In this document: positions 11,061 to 22,310 of the stretch, in pieces
Layout: each line of letters starts with the position of its first letter
Numbering within the stretch: the first letter of the stretch is position 1
Assembly (NCBI GenBank): GCA_020809705.1
Contig: CP085830.1
Span: forward strand, 4,216,001-4,280,000
Direction of reading: 5' to 3'
DNA length: 64,000 nucleotides
Source of the DNA: Calonectria ilicicola
Lineage: Eukaryota; Ascomycota; Sordariomycetes; Hypocreales; Nectriaceae
Made by a program: the position numbers and the translations under genes
Notes under the pieces: generated by a model
The model's input: the letters and a program-made list of their open reading frames with translations, nothing else
Told to the model about the DNA's origin: nothing
Database searches by the model: none

Positions 11061-13586
11061 GATGAGAGGTTTGATCAAAGACAGAGCAGGATGTTGCGTG
11101 TTTATCGGTGTGAGGCGTGAGGAGAGAATGGCGGGGTGATGGTGTGCGTGTGAGCGAGCTTGGTCGGCAGGTCTCAAACTCCACGAGGACGCATCCACGG
11201 CAGCTGGTGGTTGAGGGCGGCGTGTTCAAAACAGATCAGGTCGATGGATCAAGCAGCAGCGAGGGTCCAACATATGGCCCAGGCTCGTGACGTTGGCTGA
11301 GACGGCTGAGCTGAGGTATGCACTGGGGAGATGTGTGTATCGAGTACAGACAGCACAGAAGTGGTGAGTGCGGGGCTGGGGTCTTAGTGTCTAGTGCCTA
11401 GTGAAGGAGCAAATCAAAGTTGCACATATGACGCACTTGGCCGTTGCATGGAGAAAAACTGGACGAGAGGGGGAGCGGGGTTGCCGCTAAAGGGTCGCTC
11501 TACAGTGCGTGTCGCGGCTACGTATAGTGCAGCCCAGCGCCCAACAGCGCCCGGCGGCCCATGTTACTCTGCAATTAGGCTTATTCTGCGTGCTTTGAGG
11601 CCGTCCGCACCAGGGATGGGTAGTCACATCCTCATAATCCCGAAACCGCGAGCGGAGGTCCCTGATTCCATGGTATATTTCATCTTTAGTTGACAGTTGG
11701 GGTATCCAGGGATCAGCGTCTGATGCTATCATCACGTTATAACACCATGGATCAGCCACGTTCACGTGGAGGTGGCATGGTAGCATAACCAGCCCCGTGC
11801 GAACTACAATCCCTTGTCATGGATGAGACGAGGAGCACCACAACAACAGTAGCTAAGCAGAACACACACAAAAAAAAAAAACTTTCTTAGGAAAAAAAAA
11901 AAAAAACTGCGCCAGCTGCGATGGATTTCTTCCGCTATGACGACGTAGTAGCAGACCATATGGATGACGTCGTGGGTGCAACCCATGACAGCCCCAGGCT
12001 TTGTGAGGGTGTAATCACATGTCACACGCAACTCGCCGCCGGCGTTGGTCCGCCTGTACCAACCAGACTACGAATTGCGTCGAGGCCAGCGGACTTTTTT
12101 TTTTGCTGCATCCTTCTCTTTTTGAACTGTGTCCTTTGGGCCGCCGAAGCTACTGTCAGAACTCGGTCGATGAACGGGATCGAGTTTGGTGTCCGTCATG
12201 CCGGAGCGGTTGAGGCGTGGTGGCGCCGTTGTTAGCCCGTCTAGAAAGCAATTCGTGCTTGGAGATGCAGGTTGTCTCCCCTTTCTTTCCTTTTTTATTT
12301 CATTTTATTTCAATTTTTTTTTTTGCTGCTTGACATCCTGTGATTTTAATACAAGCAAATACATAGGCCAGGTACCTCTAAGCTTGCATCTTTCTCCGAT
12401 GGGGCGGGCACTTGCATGCATGCTTTCTTTTTTGATGGCAGTCGCTTCTGCAGGAAGCAAGCTGGCGAATCGTCCAATCCTTGATGCCAATTATGCAGCT
12501 AGCCAAGGGACCTGGCTCTTATGCCTCAATGTCACCCTCTGCGTTACGCATTAAAGGATCCCAACGAGCGGGAAATTATCCCTCCAATCGCTTTGGCACG
12601 CTTCGTATTCCTTCGCTGTCGAAATCGGCGCACCTTTACATGCGTACCCTCTCGCTATTGGCCCCCAAAGTGAGCTACCTCGGTCTTGTTCCGGAGAATA
12701 AATATGACCTATCTCAACTTTTTCTTATTGATCCATGACGGCTATATTATTGCTGACCCAGATCCAGATCCGTGTGGGGAATAGATACCGTGACGTATGA
12801 CAACTCACGTTTCGCAAGAAATCCCTACTCTGGAGTAACTAGGTTGGAGATGCAAGGTTTCTGCCGTTATTCTGAGATCTGATCAGGCCCCACATGAAAT
12901 GCTGGGGTATCGCGGCTATATTAAAGTATGTACCCTATCTGTGACAGCCCCGAAAATTGAATATGCCTGAAACCAGCGTAAAATCCTTTTGGATACCCCC
13001 GTGGTATTTGCTTTGTTTGATCGATCTCACGATCATTGATATGGCGTGATCGTGTAGCCGTTTCTTAAATCTAAGGGGGAAACAATATTTCGAACTATGA
13101 ACGCCTCAAAAGTGCTTTGGGTTAATAGTCTGTTTGGAGTTTCAAGTCTAAGAAGGCTATCTGTAACACATTGAGAAGCTTAATGGCAAAGTTGTTTGAA
13201 GATGGAATATACGATTCAACGTGAACAGAGCACAAGTGAGCGGCGTAAAATCTCCGTCATTAATTTCATCTCCTCAGCTTCAGATTCTCTCATTAGAATC
13301 AGCTTATACACTATCTCCTCCATTGACATATGTCACCTAGTTCTGTCGTTACGACATTTGCTATTAACACATATAAACCACGGCCGGTAGACACGACCCA
13401 TGCCAAATCCGAGCCAGCCAATACCTCATTATGTCGCCAAAGATTATCGTAACAAAGTAATCATACCTGCTTTCCAAACGCCTCATAACATCATGCACAC
13501 TAGCCAATATTTTTCTTCTCCCACTGTCTAATACCAGTAACCGTCAAATAATTGAGTAAAAGAGTCTAAGGGACCCTACTAGTTTT
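11061..13586. other. Gene-free interval (2.5 kb)
   Basis: No frame here reads like a protein. Two A-tracts lie close together at about 11869-11905, and a T-rich stretch is at about 12285-12330. The right part becomes AT-rich toward the 3' end of the Zn-cluster gene. It holds the inhibitor-2 promoter at its left end. Confidence 0.55.
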
Positions 13587-15826
13587 CTAGCCCATGTTCT
13601 GAAATGGCAGTTCGAGCGGTACCTGCGATGGGGGTCCGTCTGCCTGAGGAAGAAGCTCTAGAATTGCAAGGAGGAGGTTGTATCCAGTTCTCCAGCACAC
13701 GCTCTTTTCTCGCTCACCTCCCCATATATCCACACAGCTGCGCAAGGTTTCGAGGATAATCTGTCGAGGTGGAATCGCGCAAGTCATAGTTGGTGTGCTT
13801 GCCAAAGGTGCTTCCTTGCTCAGAACGTGGAGGCTGGCCGTAAGAGCTGCTGAGAAAAAGTCGAGGACAAAGGCACGCCCCACGAGATCCAATCGCATAC
13901 TGGGATCAGCCCCCCAGATCTCCCGGTAGTGAAGCAGGAGAGCCAGTGAACACTCCAGTGATCCCCAATACGCCTCAGGGAACAAGTTGGCACCCTCCGC
14001 GTGCAAAGCAAATGGTCTATGCAGAACCATCAAAAAGCGACGCAGGAAGATGTCTACTGTAATGCGCTGCAGCTGGTCAGTGCAAATCTGCGATGCCTGC
14101 GCCATCAACTCGCGGATTTGTGCATTGTACTGCAAAACATCTGGGTATAATATGGGGTCCTTTTTCGAATTGAGCTTCCCAAGAATCGTCAAGACTGTAG
14201 GTAAAGTTTGGTACAAGACTAGCTGAAGGCTGTCCGGTTCACCCCACTCGGGCATTGACTTCAGACTTCCCAGTTCATCTGGCCTGGTCAGCGGTGGCAT
14301 GCCAGTACACATCGACACTTTAATGTCCAGGTACAAAATCGTTAGCCAAAGCTTCCGGCGGATATATCGCTCCTTGGGGTTTAGCGCTTCGTTGTCGGTG
14401 TCTAGCTTCTCAAAGGGTAGTCCGTAGATGAATGCGGCTCGCACTAATAACCCTAGAAGAGACCAACAAGAATCGACTGACCAACATGTGGCGTTGCACA
14501 TCTGCTTTGCCACTACCATTAGAGTTAGGCTTTTGAGTGCGAGAAGGGTTGGCCGGAACATGAACGGAGTCTGCATTAGACAGGCTTCGGCGGCCATCAT
14601 CAACTCTGTCGCCTGGTGGGGTTCTTCAACCGACGCAAAACATCCTAGTCCGAGAACCATGAGGAACTGGGAGAGCCAGCACAGGCTCACGCTATTAGGA
14701 TCCTGCCAGTACTGCTCAACCTCGCGGTGAAACTGGTCGAGTTCGAGGACGGGGTTCACGCATTCGAGGAGCTCGATATAACGAGTCAAGTAAGCCGGGC
14801 AATTTGCTCTCTCTGCGTCAATCAGTCTCGTGACAGCATCCCGCGCAAAATATTTCGTGGCACCTGGTGTGCCAAATGGAAAATTGCCGGGAAGTGTGAA
14901 GTTGGCGAGACAGGCATTCGTAGCGACATCCTCCAAGGCTGCAGCGAGAGGAGATGAATCGCTGCTAGTGGTGAGCGCACCAATCTGTGATACTTGGTCA
15001 GCACACTGCGATACTAGCTTGGGCTGCGATAGTTCTTGGACTCCGACCATTTCTGGAAATCCGACTTTGGTCCATTCACGTATTCAATTTTAGGAATTTT
15101 GCTTACCTTTGTCATCAAGTCCCTCCAGTGGCTGGACCCTCGGACCTTGTGAGTGACTTGCCAAGTGGCAATGGCCGATTTTGTATCGTCGTTGGAAGAT
15201 GTAAAGGGTGCGGTTGGGCAAGGAAACTTGCCACCGTTGGGGCCCTTGTTGTAACTGTAGTAGCACTCCCTCCCATTGCCACTGGATTTGCAGCGGCCAC
15301 AGGGCAGCTCTTTGTCGCATTTAACCTTGAGGCGATGGCACCTGAGACAGCTTAGGCAGTTGCGCTTGCGCTTCCGAACAACACGCTGGGTCGATGCTGG
15401 TGGGTTAGAGTTTGCGACGGCGTCGATAGAGGCTCTAGGTTCTGCGGGCACGGGCAACATAGTTATGGGTTCTGGGCTCTCGGTGGAAGTGGTTGGCGAA
15501 ATGAGACCACCGTTGGAAATATTGGTTGTCATGTCGTCTTGGAGGGGAGAAGAAGCTGCATTAGAGCTGGTGCCAGCTACCGAGATGGAGTTGCGCGCCG
15601 AGCTGTTGCCCGAAACGGGAGTGGTGATGGGCACCGTGATGGTAGAAGATCCGATGACGGCTGACGAGGAAGCGGCAGCGTTGGCTGCGGCAGTGGCTGC
15701 GGCGATGTCGAAGCTGCAGCGCACACCAGCTTGCAAGCAGCGAGAGCAGGAGGGTTTGATGAGATCGCAGCGTCGCTTGAAATGGCGACAGCGATCACAC
15801 GTCTTGACTTCGCGCATATGCGGCAT
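13587..15826 (-). CDS. Transcription factor with two Zn2Cys6 clusters
   Basis: Exon 1 is 15826-15107 and exon 2 is 15023-13587; 2,157 bases, 718 residues. ATG 15826 is chosen because it directly precedes the first cluster. Cluster 1 is C10-x2-C13-x6-C20-x6-C27-x2-C30-x6-C37. A 120-residue Ala/Ser/Thr linker follows, then a basic run RKRKR and cluster 2, C160-x2-C163-x6-C170-x5-C176-x2-C179-x8-C188. The second exon resembles the fungal-specific transcription-factor middle homology region (SQFLMVLGLGCFASVEEP; LRRFLMVLHRPFALHAEGA). The donor GTAAGC is strong. The acceptor is provisional: the better-looking TTTCCAG (15040) leads to an early stop, while TATCGCAG (15024) keeps the frame. Target genes cannot be told. 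The 6.5 kb upstream is empty, consistent with a long regulatory leader. Confidence 0.85.
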
Positions 15827-18332
15827 GGCGGGCTGGAAGGAATTGACTTCTCTCGGCCCGCCACGGAAGCAAGGGGTAGGCGGCAAGATAGCGCTTAGTA
15901 GACAATGGCAATGTAAGGCGGCGGGAGCACCACACAATTAGGCACTTGTGCCGCAGAGATGGAGCAATGAAAAAAGCAACAAAGATGCGTTGCAGAGTCG
16001 GTTGGTTCGGTCAGCTTGGAATGGGTGTGTGCTGGGGCAAGACTGCCGGGGGCTCTACTTGGTTGACGGGGCAGAGTCGGACGAACCCTTGTCGGACGTG
16101 GCGGCAGAGACCAGGGACAGGAATCGCGGGGGTGGGCGTCCGAAGTGCAACGAGCCAGAGCCGGTGTTCAGTTTCCTTGAGACAGCGAGGAATCAACCGC
16201 AGGCATATCAAGCGAGTGTCAGAGAAGCCCGGTGGGTGAAGTACAAAGCGATCCCATTTGCACTTGGCGGAAAGATGTGGCGGATATTAGGCGGGCGCGG
16301 CAGGGAAGCAGTTAGTAGCGGGAAGATGGTGCTGTTGTGCTGTGTTGGAGGTTGTATTGATGTGCTGTGATGGCGACCAATCGTATAATGGAGGGGCTGC
16401 GCGGGAGGGATGGAAGAAGAAATCGGAATAGAAGCCAGCCCGGGATAAGATAAAGCTGTGTGCTTGAATGGTGCCGGCACTCGTCCTGTAGCTGCACAGT
16501 GTGTTGTTGGTCCTCGTGTGTTGTTGGCTGCCGGGGAGCGTAGCTGAGCTGCAGTGCAAAGGCAGACGGGAAATGGTCAGCTGCAAAGACGTGGGATAGG
16601 GTGGGTTTAAAGCAAGGTACAACGATTGCCGGCGATGTTGGATGTAAGATGGGGGTCCAGAGTCGACAAGCTAGTGCGCAGAACGGGGACCACGGGGTGG
16701 GTGGGTTTTTGCAGTGCCAAGGTCTCAGAGTCTGGAACTAAGAGGCGAGGCGCACTGGGAAGATAGGATAGGACGGGAATAATTAGGTAGCCTAAAGGTT
16801 GATGAGCCCACACGCGGGTGCCGGATTGTGGGCGAGCGACGGGGGGCAAAAAAGCGACCACCGACGTGCGATAGGTGGCGGAATAGGAACTGTGTGGCTC
16901 GGCGGGAGGATGGATAGGAGGTGAAACAAAAGTCGGGGCTTTGAGCGGACGAACTGCGAGACCCACTGCTAGTTGAGAGAAGAGGATGAGGAATGAATGA
17001 ACAAATGAAGACAAGAATGGTGAAGGAAACGAGAAGGATGAATACGCGGTTGCAGGTGGTGGTGGGTAGTGGGTAGAAGGAGGCTTGCCGGGTCGCTCAC
17101 GTTCTGTCAACGGGATTGGGCGGCAGTCAATCAGCAAGTAAGTCTCCGAAAGCTGGGGGAGCAGAGCGCCCTTGTCCAGAGCCAGGCACTTTTGATGGCG
17201 TTACGATTTGGGTAGGTGATGGTGGGGGGTATTTTTTTTCCCTACCATCCCCTGGTCCTTGGTGTGAGGTGGTGACTTGTAGATGCCGTGTGTGATAATG
17301 CCCAGGAAAGGTAGACTGGTACAGCGGCTAAGTCGAAGCGCGAGGCGTGCTTTGGGGGAGGGGACTTGTGTGGTAGCGCCGGTTATAGCAGCCGGATGTT
17401 TGGGCAACGGATGCACCAGGTCCCGACAGTAGTGCCGTGGAGTATCAATCGACCCTAGGTAGTGGCGGGTGATGGGTGATGGCAGCTGCAGAAGTCTTAA
17501 TAGTGAGCGATGGGTCCTGGACGAGATACGCGGGCATAAACCGAGCTGGATGGGAAATGAATTGCCAGCCCGGGGACACGAGTAATGAATTTCTCCACTA
17601 AGAGACAGGCAGGCCATGTGGTGTAGACAAGTGTCGCTAAAATGCCAACGGCTTCACGACATGACATGGACAGGCGTTGACAAGGCAATTAAGCAATGTC
17701 TGTGTGGTGACAGAAACAGCGGGACTCCCACTAGCTGCTGCTGTGATACGGATGGTTTGCGTTTCGGAACCGACGTTGGGACCTTCTGAGTGGCCTGATG
17801 TGTGGGTTTTAGGGGAGAAAGGTCGTAGAATGACAGAAGGATCTGGGCGATGCAACGTTTACTGTGGTGTGGATGCCCGGATCTCGTGGAGAGCCAGCGC
17901 GGCTGGGGGATGAGAGTGTGTCCAAGTCCCCTAAGTGGGTGCGTGTGGTGGGCTTAGTCGTTGAAACGGCCCCTGCTTCCCCTATGGGCAAGCTGCACCG
18001 CGCAAACGAAAACAATAAAAAAAAGGCGCCAGACAGGCGAGAGGAGGACAGGGTCTGGGGGACGAGGCCAGGGATCAGCCTTGTAAGCCAGGTGGACGGG
18101 GAATATTTGCCCATATGTAGGTATGGGTCTTGTCAAAAAGGGACAGGTTTTTTTTGGGTTCGCAATGACGGGGGGGTTCAGAGGGTTGGTTGCCTGGGGA
18201 CTAAAGAATTTAAACTAAAGTGTATCGAAGCTCAAGATTCAACGGGTCCCGGATAAGGGTATAGAAAGGAGGATAGAGTGTGTCAAGACTTGAGGCAAAT
18301 GCACAGCATGGCATGTACTTTGCCAATGTAGA

Positions 18333-18366
18333 GGGAAGGGAGGTGAGGGGAGGGTGAGGGGAGGGC
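18333..18366 (+). other. G-run cluster, potential G-quadruplex
   Basis: Six runs of three or four G separated by one to six bases. It lies on the strand opposite to the sense of the regulator gene, 2.5 kb upstream of its start codon. Confidence 0.6.
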
Positions 18367-18926
18367 GGCAGACGGCAAGCGGCAGATGATATGCGGCACG
18401 CGGCAGAACGGGGAGTGGGGAATGGAGTGAAGCAGGATTCGTTACCTTGAAGGATCTCAAAGTGAGGCAGAGTCATGGGCATCAAGGCTGCAGGCATGGG
18501 TACGCAGCAATGGTGGGAAAGGGGAGGATTTGTGTGTGGTAATGTATTCCCAAAGGGTGAGAAAGGCAAGGTAGGGCGAGGAAACCCATGCACACACGCC
18601 ATGTACATATACACGGTACCAATCAGCCAAGAGGTGGCCGGTGTGGAATGTGGTCTTGTCGAGGACCAGAGTGAAAGACGTAATTGGTGTGTATGCTTGT
18701 GTGTGATGGGGATGGTGATGGGATCGATCGACTTTGCCGCGGGGGCATGAACGTCTGAGTAGAGAACCACTCACCTCTCCAATCACGCGTGTAGGTTTTG
18801 CTGGCCAGACCCTGAGCTTCTGCAATCTGTACGTTGGCTGCGCCACGGAATCAGCCAAACTCGCCTTGCGTTTGTACCTTTGTTACTGCAACCTTGCAAC
18901 GCTTGGGGAAAATGAGTGGTGGAGGA

Positions 18927-18941
18927 GGGTGGGTGGGTGGG
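18927..18941 (+). other. Perfect minimal-loop G-quadruplex motif
   Basis: Reads GGGTGGGTGGGTGGG: four G-triplets with single-T loops, a sequence class known to form very stable parallel quadruplexes. It is about 3.1 kb upstream of the Zn-cluster regulator start, on the opposite strand. Confidence 0.8.
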
Positions 18942-19228
18942 CGTGATACTGTAGTGGGATATTTTGCTCTTGGACGAGGAGAGGTGGTGGGTACGAAAAA
19001 GAGGGATAGCGGCAGAGGCGGGGGTGGTTAAATGGATGGACCCGTGGATGAGGCTTAAAAAAAAGGAAAAAGGAAACAAGAGATTGGTGAATTGGTCCGG
19101 GAGCGCTGGAACGAAGCGGGTTTATCTGCCTCGTGGGGATGCTTCCTTGACGCAGATGTCGGAAGGCCTGGGGCCACAGGAGCCGGAGGAAGAAGGTGAG
19201 TCGCGAGGGGAGAGGAGGAGGAGGGGAT

Positions 19229-19255
19229 CAGACAGACAGACAGACAGAGAGATAG
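19229..19255 (+). repeat. GACA microsatellite grading into GAGA
   Basis: Several tandem CAGA/GACA units followed by GAGAGATAGA, within the purine-rich stretch. Confidence 0.8.
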
Positions 19256-20584
19256 AAGCGATAGGCACGACGAAAATCAAGGGTGGCCGCCACCTCTCTG
19301 CATGTCTGCGTGTGTCCTGTATTGGACACCACCACAGGCTCGAAGATCAAATCCCATGCCATCGCCAAGAAATCGATAGACGAATTACGAAAGCACAGGA
19401 TTCACTGGAATATCTAGACCAAGCCTCAGCCCCCGCTCAACAAAGGCCAAGCCAGGCCAGACCGGGTCGTTTTGCTTGGCACAGCAATGGCCCATCAACA
19501 CGGTGCACTCACAGCACAGCCCGTCGCGGGCCCTGCCCATGGGGAACCGGAACCAGGAACAGAAGGACCCCAAACCCAAATGACAGCAGCCAGGGTCCCA
19601 GGCAGTCCAAACAGAAAAAGGCCGAGAAGAGGCAGCAAGCGTCATGGCTAGCCCGCTAGCCCACCTCTGCATGGCATGTGCACCGCAAACTAGCGGCCAA
19701 ACGAAATATAACGCTCGACCACCACACCTTGAGCCACGAGGGGAGGGGAGCCAAGCACTGACCCTCATCGACAGCTTGGCGTCTGTCACGACCCCATTTG
19801 CAAAAGGCACGGGATCGGTAGTGTGTGCGACACGGAGCACGCCGCCTCGTGGGAGTGGCGAATGGGCGAAACACCAACATCAAAAGGCCGCAGGCAGCTC
19901 TGGATCGCAGGGCCAGGACGAGGAGGGGGGTGGCCGCGCGTGGGGAGCCGGGTACATGCCTGGACGGGGCGGAGGAAGTGAAGCCAGCCCATGCATCACG
20001 GGCCTGGGCTGCTCCTCACGGACCGACAACGCCCATTCAATGCTCGCTGTCGTTTACTGCGGTGGTGCCATGCATGTCTGCCCGCCCATGCCATGCCATG
20101 CCAGATGCCGTCCCGTCCATCCTTCTTCGTCAATATGTCAATTTACATACACATGCCATGGAGGGCCACAGGCCATCCATCTTTGATCAGATGCAAAAAG
20201 GTGTTGCCATCCATCCAAAACCCAGACGCCTCCATCAACCCATTGTCACATAGCCTTTTCCCGTTACAAAACTTTCAACTGCGGAAACTTTCTTCCCCTC
20301 CATTCCACTTTTTGTGTCTTGTCTCTCTTCCATTTACGAACGAGGCCTGTCTCTCACCAGCAGTCGGAACGAAGTGGCAGCATGTTGTCCACTTGCCAAA
20401 TGGGGAACGATCCGCGGTACTGTCCGTGCCAGGTGCTATTAGGTGTCCTGTGGGGCTGTTGAGCTGAGTGCCAAGACGCTAAAGCTAGAGCCAAGAATCA
20501 ATAAGCTGTTGCGGTTCATCACTAGTTAGCTACAGAGCGCAAGAGAAGGGAGAGAAACTCGAGGGATGATTAAGCGGAGCAGCA

Positions 20585-20604
20585 AAAGAGAGAGAGAGAG
20601 AGAA
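20585..20604 (+). repeat. GA dinucleotide repeat
   Basis: An uninterrupted run of alternating G and A of about 16-18 bases inside the gene-free stretch. Confidence 0.8.
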
Positions 20605-22310
20605 AACGAAAGCGAACTGGCTTGCCAAGACCGCGGTGTGAATTGCTTTTTGGTTCTCGACGCGAGAACTGGGCTGTCGATTCGAGCCACGTCTCCTTAT
20701 CAGCCAACCCAAGCCTGAAGAAGCCTAGGGAGCCTAGGGAGAGGGACACACGGATAGGGCTATCGCCATCCCTAGGATAAACGACCGTTTTTGCGTGCTT
20801 TGCGGAAGAAAAGCAAGCCTCGGCAGGGTGCCAAAAGAAAGCAAGCAGCCTTTTCTCCCCGATCCTCCGACCCTCCGTCGGTTTCGCCTCAGACCCTGTG
20901 ACAACTCGGCTGGGTGCCCGTCACTTAGCATCAGCCCTGTCCTCGCGGATCCCCCTGTTACACCTAGGATACGGATCGACCGGTGCTTGGCAAGGCATTC
21001 TTGAGGCTGTTCGAGATCCATGCTTGCTTCTTATATTATCCAAACCCTAATTCGACGCTGCAGTACGAATATGCGTAATTTGCTAGGATAACGCTACGTC
21101 ATGTTGCTTTGCCATCCGCTGTATCAGAAAACTACCGATGGCAGGCACACGCAATCTCTCGTAAACCATTCGACATCTGCGATCGGGTCCACCATCTTGA
21201 CCCTCACGCTCTAATAGGAATCGAGTAAGCCGCTCCATCTGATCTTGTTTCCTCTTTGGGCTGGCCTGCTCGATGGATTGTCTGTCAACCGGAAATCGGA
21301 ATCACAACCTTCACTAAACTCCGTTGGACTTCCAATGCCCTGCAGCATAATGCACCACGATGCATGATGTGATAATGACGGATCAAAGGATCCCGGCGCC
21401 AACCACCTGCCGCAATTCGATTGCCCACCCTTTTGGCACAATAGCCTGAGGGTTGCTTGCACTCAATTTAACCAAGACTGCCTCTTCTGTGCTGAATTTT
21501 CCCTTTGGTGGGATTACATATCCCACAGCGCGCCCCATCTGAAACCTAGTCCCCTCGGGGAATTTTCCCCAAACACCCACTTAAGCAAACCGCCAAAAGA
21601 TCCTCGAGATCTCCTTCCTCGCAGCAGCCGATGTGCAAACGCATTACCCACGGGCTCCCAGCCATCAGTCTCGGTTTGCTCCATAGATCATCGCTCACCG
21701 AGGTCAATGGCCCAAGGAAATTGCTGCGTCGGTCCGCCCCGTCCCATACGACCTCCAGCAAGGGTAAAGACTCGTCTGAAGTCTGTCTCGCTACCTCGTC
21801 CGCTTCTGGACATTGTATCAGCTGATCAATCATCAACCACCCCTTCCAAAACAAGTCGTACCGCCCAGACCACCGCTTATTGCACCATGTTTCTTCTCGT
21901 TTTTTCTAGCAGTGCTCCTTTTGAGACAAGATGGCGACTGTTGCGAACCGTGTCCTCATCGTCTCCGTCTGCTTTTGGAAAAGACGTGTCTCGCCTCTAT
22001 CTGTCGGTGACTGGGACGTCTAGCTCGTATTGGCCAAATCCTCTAGATGACAGGATCAAGTGCCGCGTTGAAGAATGAGACAATGGGTCATCTGCATCTT
22101 CAACGACGTCAATGAGACTGTAGCTTCCAGGCTCTGCCCAACAATTTGGGCTGTGAGACAGACCCACCATCGCGGTGCTCACGACCCTTACCTCTATCCC
22201 AAGATATTGCCATCGAGGTGTGTTAGACATGGCTTTCACGCCTGCACGACATTTCTACCACATGTATTCTATTTTCTACGAAACCTTTCCTCATTCCATC
22301 CGGTTTCTCC

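Larger units (their letters stand above)
15827..22310. other. 6.5-kb gene-free stretch upstream of the Zn-cluster gene
   Basis: No frame on either strand gives recognisable protein. From about 15.9 to 19.4 kb the plus strand is strikingly G/A-rich, meaning CT-rich in the direction of the downstream regulator, as in fungal promoters and long leaders. Many short ATG frames on the minus strand in this part (for example 17137-16607) could act as upstream ORFs if it is transcribed. From 19.4 to 22.3 kb the skew disappears. Confidence 0.55.

Noticed and set aside
11868..11905. Paired A-tracts as a retroposon tail
   Set aside because: No target-site duplication or upstream retroposed sequence visible; plain homopolymers are common in these intergenic regions.
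16607..17137. 176-codon minus-strand frame in the gene-free stretch
   Set aside because: Pro/Ser/Leu-rich translation of a CT-rich tract; more likely an upstream ORF or chance than a gene.
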